Shown: positions 35,583 through 42,780 of the stretch, one piece after another
How the letters are laid out: every line of letters starts with the position of its first letter
How positions within the stretch are numbered: the first letter of the stretch is position 1
Assembly (NCBI RefSeq): GCF_011682175.1
Contig: NZ_WHJG01000034.1
Coordinates: 16,324-80,323 of the forward strand
Length of the DNA stretch: 64,000 nucleotides
Reading direction: 5' to 3'
Source of the DNA: Massilia frigida
GTDB lineage: Bacteria; Pseudomonadota; Gammaproteobacteria; Burkholderiales; Burkholderiaceae_D
Notes under the pieces: model-generated
What the model saw: the letters and a program-made list of their open reading frames with translations, nothing else
The model's database searches: none
Told to the model about the DNA's origin: nothing
Translations under genes and position numbers: made by a program

Positions 35583-36338
35583 ATGCGACCATTACTTTTG
35601 ACCCATCTGTTGGGCGCGACCGTCCTGTGCGGCGCTGTTTCCGGCGCCAGCGCGTTTGCCGGCGAACACGAGGCGCAGCTGCGTCCGGTCAACATGCCGC
35701 CTTCGGCCGACTTGCACTACACGCTCAAGGCGCGCCAGAAAGGCTTGTCCCTGAGCGGCGAAGCCCTGGTCAGCTGGCGCGTGGGCGAGGGCAAGTACAG
35801 CCTGGTTGCCGAAACCAAGGCCCAGCTGTTCGGCAAGATCCTCGACAGCCGCAGCGAAGGCAAGATTGACAACTATGGCATCGCGCCGGATCTGTTCGTG
35901 GAGAAACGCATGCGCAAGGAAGCCACCACGGCCACCTTCGACCGCGCCGCCAAGACCTTGAGTTTCAACGCGGGCAAGGACACCTATCCCTTGCTTGGCG
36001 GCGAGCAGGACCGCAGCAGCGCGCAATGGCAACTGGCGGCGCTGGCGCGCGCCCAGCCCGACAAATTCACCCCGGGCTCGGAGTGGCGCCTGTTCGTCGC
36101 CGGGCGCAGCAGTGCGCAGCCGTGGTCGTTCAAGGTCGTCAACCGCGAAAAGATCACGACCGGATTGGGCGAGGTCGAGGCGCTGCACCTGGTCAAGGCG
36201 CCGCCGCCGGGCGACAAGGACCAGGTGATCGACTTGTGGCTGGCGCCGGCGCACGACTGGTATCCGGTGCAATTGCGCTATAGCGATGAAGAAGGCGAGT
36301 TCATCGAACAGACGGTCGACAAGATCAGCAAGAAGTAA
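35583..36338 (+). CDS. DUF3108 protein, secreted paralogue of the upstream gene
   Basis: 251 residues with a cleavable signal peptide (MRPLLLTHLLGATVLCGAVS, then SAFAGE). The DUF3108 domain fills the rest: MPPSADLHYTLKARQKGLSL, GEQDRSSAQWQLAALARAQP and IDLWLAPAHDWYPVQLRYSD, aligning end to end with the domain of the preceding protein. It lacks the anchor and linker. It would be a soluble periplasmic partner of the anchored copy. The 9-base gap indicates one operon arising from tandem duplication. Confidence 0.88.
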   Translation: MRPLLLTHLLGATVLCGAVSGASAFAGEHEAQLRPVNMPPSADLHYTLKARQKGLSLSGEALVSWRVGEGKYSLVAETKAQLFGKILDSRSEGKIDNYGIAPDLFVEKRMRKEATTATFDRAAKTLSFNAGKDTYPLLGGEQDRSSAQWQLAALARAQPDKFTPGSEWRLFVAGRSSAQPWSFKVVNREKITTGLGEVEALHLVKAPPPGDKDQVIDLWLAPAHDWYPVQLRYSDEEGEFIEQTVDKISKK

Positions 36339-36373
36339 GCGCGCCTGCGTGCCGCGCCCGGGAGCGGACGGCG

Positions 36374-36814
36374 TTAGCGTTGCTGGCGTTGTTTGATCAG
36401 CGCATACGGATTGCCCACGGTATCTCCGAACGAGGCGTGGGCGTGCCGGATGCGTGCGGCGATAATGGTCTCCAGGGTGGCCGGATCGACCGAGGTGGCG
36501 TAGGCCAGGGCATCGGCCAGCCCCAGCGTGCGGATGGTGGCCAGCATCAGGGCCGTCGAATCGAGGTCGCACCGGTCCCACACGCCGATTGCAAACGCGC
36601 TCAGGCGCTTCCTGGCCGCGTGCGGCAGGATTTCATAGGTTTGCCATTGCCTGTCGGCCAATTGCGACAGCGCTTGCATCATCATCCACTTTTCCGCCGC
36701 GGTCGGTACCCCATTCCGGAACGAGCGCAGCAGGGAGGCGAGTTCCTTCTCCACCTGCGGAGATGGCAAATAATCGGGCAAGGCTGTAATCCTTTGCAAC
36801 TCGTCTTGATCCAC
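36374..36814 (-). CDS. Hypothetical protein, all-helical, 146 aa
   Basis: 146 residues, no signal or membrane segment, predicted mostly helical (QVEKELASLLRSFRNGVPTA, AEKWMMMQALSQLADRQWQ, PATLETIIAARIRHAHASF). I do not recognise the family. The reverse complement of AGGAGAGA lies about 8 bases ahead of the start. It is convergent with the DUF3108 pair and divergent from the condensin operon, whose promoter it shares space with. Confidence 0.65.
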   Translation of the reverse strand: MDQDELQRITALPDYLPSPQVEKELASLLRSFRNGVPTAAEKWMMMQALSQLADRQWQTYEILPHAARKRLSAFAIGVWDRCDLDSTALMLATIRTLGLADALAYATSVDPATLETIIAARIRHAHASFGDTVGNPYALIKQRQQR

Positions 36815-36925
36815 GCATCTCTCCTCTTAATGATGTGATATTACTTTAGATTCAATAGTTCTTGCAATAATGAAACAAGATTGCAAGCAAGGTGGGACCA
36901 TTTGGTCGGATTGCCTTGGCTTAAC

Positions 36926-36934
36926 TGATATACT
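36926..36934 (+). promoter_or_regulatory. Extended -10 element upstream of the condensin operon
   Basis: TGATATACT carries the TGn extension and a good -10 (TATACT). No good -35 is found 17 bases upstream, as expected for an extended -10 promoter. It lies about 57 bases before the first gene of the operon. Confidence 0.45.
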
Positions 36935-36990
36935 GACGCCCCCAAGGGCAAGACCTTTTGCCCAGAGCAAGAAACTGGTACCGGAACACG

Positions 36991-38358
36991 ATGATGGAAA
37001 CAACGGCAGGCGTGGCTGCAGAACCACTGACTTTAGGGCAAGACGACCACGATTCCTTGCAGGCGCATTTTCACGCCGGCATTTCGGCTGACGAGATCGA
37101 GCAAGTCTTCCATTTGAAGCGGGCGCAACCGACCCTGCAAGCCTTTACCGCGCTGTTCCACGGCGGCGCCGACGGCGTGCTGATCCGCCTGCTGGTGCTG
37201 CGCGAACTGGCGGCCGATACCAGCACCACCGCGTTTTCGCGCGCCGACATCAACCAGAAACTGGCTTACCTGATTCCCGAAAGCCTGGAAACGGTGCTCA
37301 CCCGCCTGCGCTCGCACAGCCTGCTGGCCTGGGATGCCCAGGCCGCCGTGTACCGCGTCACGCCGATGGCGCGCAATGTGCTGTCTTCGCTCGACACCCT
37401 GCTCTCGATGGGCCAGGCCGACGACGACGCCGAAATGGGCTTCCTGCTCTCGCAAGTGGCCGGCGCCCAGGCCGTGGGCGGGGTCACCGTGGAACAGCTC
37501 AAGCACTTGCTGGGACGCCTGGTCGAACTGACCGAGGAATTCCGCGACGCGATCGCCTCCGGTTCCGAATTCCGCCTGCGCACCTCGCAAGCGAAGTGGC
37601 ACATGGCCTGCGACTGGGTCGAGAAGGGATCCGAGATCCTGCGCGCGATCACCAGCGACGAGCGGGCCGATTCGGCCACCCACAAGGCCGCGCAAGCCAT
37701 CGGCCGCGCCCAGAGCGCGCTGCTGAACATGCAGGGCATGTTCTCGCGCGCGTTAAACCAGATCGAGCGCCAGCGCGTGCACCTCGGCCAGTCCGGCCTG
37801 TCGACCACCGATGTCAAGCGCTGGCTGCTGGCGCACGACGATTTATCGAGCCTGGCGCAGGGCGCCATCGACCGCCCGGTGATGCCGCTGTTCGTCACCC
37901 CGGCCGAAATGATCGACGTGGCCGAAACCGAACTGCTGGCCGAACGCAGCGCCAGCATGGGCCCGAGCGGCCTGCCGCAGGGCGAGGACGCCCCGCTGAC
38001 CATCAACGACGGTCCCGCCATCCAGGCCGAACTCGATGACTGGCTGGCGCGCCTGGCCGATTTTGCCAACCTCGGCAACTTCCCCAGCTTCTCGGAGCAC
38101 GGCCCGAAAACGGTGCCGATCCAGGATTCGCTGCTGCCGGCCAGCTTTGCGGTGGCCTCCTACCGCGCCTCGATGCTGCCGCTCTTGGGCGACGCCGCCG
38201 AGGCCAGCCTGCAAGGCGCCACGGCGCAACTGGCGCGCCTGCCGATCACCTTCACGCCCACCGACGAGATGGTGCAGCTGAACGACCCGCACGTGTTCGC
38301 GATGTCGATCGCCACCCTCTCACTTGATCTGGAAAGCGGCCCGGCCGATGATAAATGA
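36991..38358 (+). CDS. Kleisin-like subunit of a condensin complex (MukF/MksF/JetA-like)
   Basis: 455 residues. An N-terminal winged-helix region is suggested by AFSRADINQKLAYLIPESLE and TVLTRLRSHSLLAWD. A long helical middle follows (HKAAQAIGRAQSALLNMQGM), then a C-terminal region with LPASFAVASYRASMLPLLGD. No enzyme motif is present. Position, length and layout match the kleisin genes that precede MukE/MksE/JetB and SMC genes. A kleisin bridges the SMC heads and recruits the small winged-helix subunits. Function is inferred mainly from operon order. It overlaps the next gene by 11 bases. Confidence 0.7.
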   Translation: MMETTAGVAAEPLTLGQDDHDSLQAHFHAGISADEIEQVFHLKRAQPTLQAFTALFHGGADGVLIRLLVLRELAADTSTTAFSRADINQKLAYLIPESLETVLTRLRSHSLLAWDAQAAVYRVTPMARNVLSSLDTLLSMGQADDDAEMGFLLSQVAGAQAVGGVTVEQLKHLLGRLVELTEEFRDAIASGSEFRLRTSQAKWHMACDWVEKGSEILRAITSDERADSATHKAAQAIGRAQSALLNMQGMFSRALNQIERQRVHLGQSGLSTTDVKRWLLAHDDLSSLAQGAIDRPVMPLFVTPAEMIDVAETELLAERSASMGPSGLPQGEDAPLTINDGPAIQAELDDWLARLADFANLGNFPSFSEHGPKTVPIQDSLLPASFAVASYRASMLPLLGDAAEASLQGATAQLARLPITFTPTDEMVQLNDPHVFAMSIATLSLDLESGPADDK

Positions 38359-39133
38359 CGACTCCCAAATCCTGATTGCGCGCCTGCTGACGCACCAGAC
38401 CCTGCGCCGCGACGACAAGCTGGTCAAGCGCGTGCTGTCCGATGAACTGTTCCGCGCCGAAGTCGACAAGCGCCTGCTCGAATCGGGGCTGAAGCTGCTC
38501 GACAACGTCTACGCCGACCACGTCACGCTGGCGCTGCACCGCGCCGTGGAGCCGAAGATTTTCGGGGCCAAGGATATCTGGCAAAACAATAACTTCGGCC
38601 TCACGCGCGACGGCGTGGCGCTGCTGGTGGTGCTGTGGGCGCAGATCATCCTGCCCAAGCGCGAACGCCAGGAGACCCACCAGAACGCCTCCGACGACCA
38701 GAACGACCTGTTCGACAAGGACAAGCCGATGCCGCGCGCCGAAGACACCTCGATCGGCATCTCGTACACCGCGCTGCTGTCGGACTTCGGCGACAAGCTC
38801 GGGAAAAAGACGCGCATGGACATGAACCTGGGCGCGCTCTCGCGCATGGGCTTCATCGAGCGGCGCGGCGACGTGATCCTCGAAGGCCCGCTGCTCGACC
38901 TGCTGATGGATACCGACGTGCTCAAGGAACGCATCATCAACGGCGCCCTGGCCGACGTCTTCAAGCGAGCGCCGGTGGCGGTGGTGGTGCCCAGGCCGGC
39001 CGCCAGCGAGGCGGCCAACGACGCCACCGCCATGCGCGACGCCAGCGCCATCCGCGACGCCGAGGCGGACGCCATTGCGCTGGCCGCCATCGAGCCCGAT
39101 CCTGGCGCCGCCGACGCCGATACCCCAACCTGA
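38348..39133 (+). CDS. MukE/MksE/JetB-like winged-helix (KITE) subunit of the condensin complex
   Basis: 261 residues. The N-terminal half is MINDDSQILIARLLTHQTLR with RDDKLVKRVLSDELFRAEVD. A middle region holds IWQNNNFGLTRDGVALLVVL, and a second winged helix is suggested by YTALLSDFGDKLGKK, DMNLGALSRMGFIERRGDVI and LEGPLLDLLMD. The tail is Ala/Asp-rich and disordered. MksE/JetB proteins bind the kleisin and contact DNA. It starts inside the end of the kleisin gene, and the SMC gene follows after 9 bases. Confidence 0.75.
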   Translation: MINDDSQILIARLLTHQTLRRDDKLVKRVLSDELFRAEVDKRLLESGLKLLDNVYADHVTLALHRAVEPKIFGAKDIWQNNNFGLTRDGVALLVVLWAQIILPKRERQETHQNASDDQNDLFDKDKPMPRAEDTSIGISYTALLSDFGDKLGKKTRMDMNLGALSRMGFIERRGDVILEGPLLDLLMDTDVLKERIINGALADVFKRAPVAVVVPRPAASEAANDATAMRDASAIRDAEADAIALAAIEPDPGAADADTPT

Positions 39134-39142
39134 GGCTAGCCC

Positions 39143-41968
39143 ATGTTCCACATTAAATCGCTCGAACTGGTCCACTGGGATTACTGGCAACGGATCAAGA
39201 ACATCCCGCTCGACGCCAAGATCATCACCATCGCCGGCCAGAACGGCTCCGGCAAGACCACCTTGCTCGACGCGCTGCGCACCCTGTTCGGGCTCGATTG
39301 CTCGATGGGCCGTACCTACAAGCACTATGCGCGCCACTCGGGGCAGCAGACCGCGTGGATCCGCTCCGTGGTCGACAACAAGGCGGTGGGACGCCAGCTG
39401 TCGAACCGGCCGTTCCGCAGCTCGGGCTTTTTCAGCGACGATGAAGTCACGCTGTTCTGCAAGATCGAAAAGAATGGCGGCGACTGGAAGCGCCAGTACC
39501 TTATGCGTCCGGGGAATATCCAGATCGAGGAAGTCGACGACGCCACCGACTGGCTCGGCGTCGAAAATTACCGCAAGCGCCTGCACAATGCCGGCCTGTC
39601 GCCGGCCATGGCCAAGGTGCTGGCGCTGGAGCAGGGCGAAACCGACAAGCTGTGCGAATACGCGCCGCGCCAGTTGCTCGACCTGGTGTTCCAGGTGTTC
39701 GGCGACAAGGAAGTGCTGGACGCCTACGACGAAGCCAAGCGCCACCAGCGCGACACCGAGACGGAACTGAAGCGCTTCGAGAGCGAACTGGAAGCCTCGC
39801 GCACCAACCTGGAAGGCTTGCGCCTGCGCGTGGTCAATTATCACCAGTGGGAAGACTTGCACAAGGAACGGCGCAACCTGCTGGAAGAGGTGCTTCCGAG
39901 CCTGGAATACCACGAGGCGCGCGAAAAGGCGGCGGCGGGCAGCCGCGCGCTGCGCGACGCCCGTAAACCGATGGCGCAGGCCGACACGCAGCTGACCGAA
40001 AAGCGCAACGCGCTGGCGGCGCAGGCCAAGGCGCTGTCGGACGCGCAGCAGCAGGAAACGCTGCTGGAGCAGGAAGCGACGGTGCTGGGCAGCCGTTTGA
40101 ACCAGGTCAACGCCAAATTGAAACCGCTCGACAGCCTGCTCGAACAGAAGCAGCGCCTGCAAAAGCTGGCCGCCGATTCGGGCGCGGATATCGCCGAAGT
40201 GGCGGCCCAGCTGGACCAGAAAGAAGCCGAACTGGCACGCCAGCGCCAGTTGCGCGACGCGCTGGCCAGCCGCATCCTGACCGAAAAGTCGACCATCTCG
40301 GCCTTGCAGGGCAAGAGCGCCATGCCCGAGCCGGACGCCGTGCGCGGCATGCGCCGCGCGCTGCGCGACGACGGCATCCCGCACGCGATGCTGTCCGATA
40401 TCGTCGAAGTGACCGATCCGAAGTGGCAGGGTGCGGTGGAAGGTGTGTTGGGCGGGTACGCCTCGGTGGTGCTGCTCGAACGCGCCAAGGATGCCGCGGC
40501 CGCGTACCGGCTGGCCGAGAAGGAGCGCTATCGCCACTTCATCGTCCCCGAATGCGTCAAGGCCCCCGCGGTGAAGGATGACAGTCTGCTGTCGGTGGTG
40601 CGTTTTTCGGCCGCCGCGCCGCCATGGCTGATCGACCAGCTGGCGCGCATCGAGCGGGTCGACTCGGTGGAGAAGGGCTTCAAGCTGCACAAGGATGCCG
40701 AGTGGATCACGCCGGACGCGTATCACCGCGAACGGCGCGGTGGGCGCTCGCTGTTCGTCGAAGTGTCGCGCTACCGCTTCGGCACTGCCGGCCGCACCCA
40801 GCGCATGGAAGCGCTGCAAAAGTCATTGCCGGCGCTGGAAGCGCAGGAAGACGCGCTCACGCTCGCCATCAGCAAGCTGGCCTATGAAGTCGGCGCGCTC
40901 AAGGCCCGCATCGCCGGTGTCGACGCGGCCAAGGAGCTGGCCGCGCGCCAGGCCGAATTCGACGAAGCCTTGCGCGGCACGGTGCCGCTCAAGGCCGAGC
41001 GCCTGGAAGTCGGCGCGCGCCTGGGCGACTTGCAGGCACTGACCAAAGCGGCCACGGTGACGCGCACGCGTGCCGACACCACGTGGCAGAACGCGCGCAT
41101 GGCCCTGTCGGAAGCCGAAGCCGGGCTGCGGCTCGGCCACAAGCGCCAGATCGAGCAGCGCGCCGACCATGCGCGCGCCTTGCTCGAACTGCGCCGCGCG
41201 TGGCGCCATCTGCCGCAAGGCTGGCGCCGTCCGGCGCGGCGTGCCTCGCTGGTGGCCGAACACCAGAACGCGCATCAGGTCGACCTGCGCGTCGCGTCGC
41301 TGGAACATAGTCTCGCGCGCGACGACTGGGAGCTCGACGCCACCGTCATCGACCAGCATCACCGCCTGAACGAGCAGTTGCAGGGCCGCCAGACCGAGAC
41401 CGACGAACGGCGCTACCAGAACAACCGCGCGATCGAAGCGACCGCCAACGCGCGCGGCGCCTACATCGAGCGGCTGCGCTACACCATCAAGACCTACAGC
41501 AAGAACATCAAGGAGCTGGGGGAACTGGCGGGCATCGAAGTGCATGCCGATCCGGTCAAACTGGAGAACGAAGACGTGCAGTTGTCGCAGGCGGGCCTGC
41601 ACGTGCGCTTCAAGTTCGACGGCAAGGACCAGATCGGGATGAACGACGGCGAAGCGTCGGGCGGGCAGCAGGTGATGAAGTCCTTGGTGCTGCTGATTGG
41701 TTTACTGAAGTCGGAAGACGGGTCGGGCGGGTTCGTGTTCATCGATGAACCGTTTGCCCACCTGGATATCCGGAATATCCAGCTGGTGGGCGAGTTCCTC
41801 AAGAACACCGAGGCGCAGTATTTGATGACGACGCCGCTGACGCACAACACGGATGTGTACGACCCGTCGGAGCTGACCCTCATCACCAGCAAGAAGAAGA
41901 AAGATATGCCGTGGGCGCAGCCGATTTTCGTTTTACAGCGCAGGGTGACGCCTGCGGTGGCGGTCTGA
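39143..41968 (+). CDS. Compact SMC ATPase of a condensin complex (MukB/MksB/JetC-like)
   Basis: 941 residues. Walker A is GQNGSGKTT (about 32-40), the first coiled coil about 220-390, and a hinge-like globular insert about 394-560 (IPHAMLSDIVEVTDPKWQGA, VEGVLGGYASVVLLERAKDA). The second coiled coil runs to about 790, the signature is ASGGQQ (about 838-843), and Walker B FVFIDEPFAHLD starts near 864. Two heads, two coils and a hinge are the SMC pattern; Rad50 is excluded by the lack of a CxxC zinc hook. The coils are short: MukB is near 1480 and bacterial SMC near 1150-1200 residues. It should bind ATP, dimerise through the hinge and organise or extrude DNA. No JetD nuclease gene follows. Confidence 0.85.
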   Translation: MFHIKSLELVHWDYWQRIKNIPLDAKIITIAGQNGSGKTTLLDALRTLFGLDCSMGRTYKHYARHSGQQTAWIRSVVDNKAVGRQLSNRPFRSSGFFSDDEVTLFCKIEKNGGDWKRQYLMRPGNIQIEEVDDATDWLGVENYRKRLHNAGLSPAMAKVLALEQGETDKLCEYAPRQLLDLVFQVFGDKEVLDAYDEAKRHQRDTETELKRFESELEASRTNLEGLRLRVVNYHQWEDLHKERRNLLEEVLPSLEYHEAREKAAAGSRALRDARKPMAQADTQLTEKRNALAAQAKALSDAQQQETLLEQEATVLGSRLNQVNAKLKPLDSLLEQKQRLQKLAADSGADIAEVAAQLDQKEAELARQRQLRDALASRILTEKSTISALQGKSAMPEPDAVRGMRRALRDDGIPHAMLSDIVEVTDPKWQGAVEGVLGGYASVVLLERAKDAAAAYRLAEKERYRHFIVPECVKAPAVKDDSLLSVVRFSAAAPPWLIDQLARIERVDSVEKGFKLHKDAEWITPDAYHRERRGGRSLFVEVSRYRFGTAGRTQRMEALQKSLPALEAQEDALTLAISKLAYEVGALKARIAGVDAAKELAARQAEFDEALRGTVPLKAERLEVGARLGDLQALTKAATVTRTRADTTWQNARMALSEAEAGLRLGHKRQIEQRADHARALLELRRAWRHLPQGWRRPARRASLVAEHQNAHQVDLRVASLEHSLARDDWELDATVIDQHHRLNEQLQGRQTETDERRYQNNRAIEATANARGAYIERLRYTIKTYSKNIKELGELAGIEVHADPVKLENEDVQLSQAGLHVRFKFDGKDQIGMNDGEASGGQQVMKSLVLLIGLLKSEDGSGGFVFIDEPFAHLDIRNIQLVGEFLKNTEAQYLMTTPLTHNTDVYDPSELTLITSKKKKDMPWAQPIFVLQRRVTPAVAV

Positions 41969-42001
41969 CGTTATAGCTGCCTTCGATCGCCGCCCTTAGC
42001 T

Positions 42002-42066
42002 CCGTCGTTCCCGCCGAGTGCCGCCTTGGCGCGGGAAGTCGGTTCTGCCAATGGCAGGAACGACGG
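42002..42066. repeat. REP-like intergenic element with nested inverted repeats
   Basis: The outer arms CCGTCGTTCC (42002-42011) and GGAACGACGG (42057-42066) are perfectly complementary. Inside lie TTCCCGC/GCGGGAA (42008-42014 and 42031-42037) and a tight hairpin CTGCCA-A-TGGCAG (42045-42057). Elements of the form CGTCGTTCCCGC are common dispersed extragenic repeats in proteobacteria. It follows the SMC stop and may also act as terminator. Confidence 0.65.
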
Positions 42067-42108
42067 GGTTAGTGGCTGGAACGATGGCGGTGGTGGCGCA
42101 AAAGGCGA

Positions 42109-42615
42109 CTATGCGCTGTTCACCGCCTTCTTCAAGGCCCGGCGCCAGCGGATCAAGCCCGCCGAATAGGTCCCGAAATACCCCGCCGTCAGCCCCAGCG
42201 CAAGCAGGGTGATAAAACTGTCGGTGAACCCCGGCGTCGGCACATTGCTGCCCTGGTTCGCATAAATCTCCACCCCGATATACATCACCCGCGCAAAAAA
42301 CAGCATCGCGATCACCATCCCCAAACGCGCGTTCGGCGTGAAGTGGCAGGTATCGTTTTCAAACCTGGTCAGGCGCAACCCCCAGATCCCGTACGCGATG
42401 CCGCCCGCCGTGCCCAGCGCCAGCCAGCCAAGCAGCGCCGGCCGCGCAATCACCTCCGACCCCGCCACCAGGATCATGGCCGCGAACACGCCCACCCCCG
42501 TGTAATGGCGCGATACGATCGAGCGCTGGCGCATCATCATCGCCTTGAGACGCTGGTAAAAGCGCCACACCAGGAAAGGGGCGAGCGCCAGCAGCGCGAG
42601 AGTGGTAATTGACAT
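42109..42615 (-). CDS. Integral membrane protein of unknown function
   Basis: 168 residues with four to five hydrophobic segments (about 3-20, 40-58, 62-80, 98-115 and 130-150) and short basic loops (RLKAMMMRQRSIVSRHYTG, RWRRALKKAVNSA). The central FENDTCHFTPNARLGMVIAM motif is distinctive, but I cannot name the family. It is convergent with the condensin operon, separated by the REP-like element, and divergent from the peptidase gene. Confidence 0.75.
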   Translation of the reverse strand: MSITTLALLALAPFLVWRFYQRLKAMMMRQRSIVSRHYTGVGVFAAMILVAGSEVIARPALLGWLALGTAGGIAYGIWGLRLTRFENDTCHFTPNARLGMVIAMLFFARVMYIGVEIYANQGSNVPTPGFTDSFITLLALGLTAGYFGTYSAGLIRWRRALKKAVNSA

Positions 42616-42780
42616 GGCGATTCTGTATCCGGTCCGGAAACACGCATTATAAACGCCCGCCGCACCCCGCCGCCCGCACCCGCCGTGCGCGCCATACGCT
42701 CAGTAAATACGGGAGAAGAGCCGATTGACAAGCCCGCCGCGAGTGCGCAAGATGGCGGATCGCCTTCACCCGAGACCCCC

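Noticed and set aside
36991..41968. Complete Wadjet (JetABCD) defence system
   Set aside because: No fourth gene with a TOPRIM nuclease follows or precedes. The next gene is a convergent membrane protein and the upstream one is a small divergent helical protein. It is called only a condensin-like operon.
39143..41968. Rad50/SbcC nuclease subunit
   Set aside because: No CxxC zinc hook is seen in the central region and there is no SbcD/Mre11 partner. The hinge-like insert and operon partners fit an SMC condensin.
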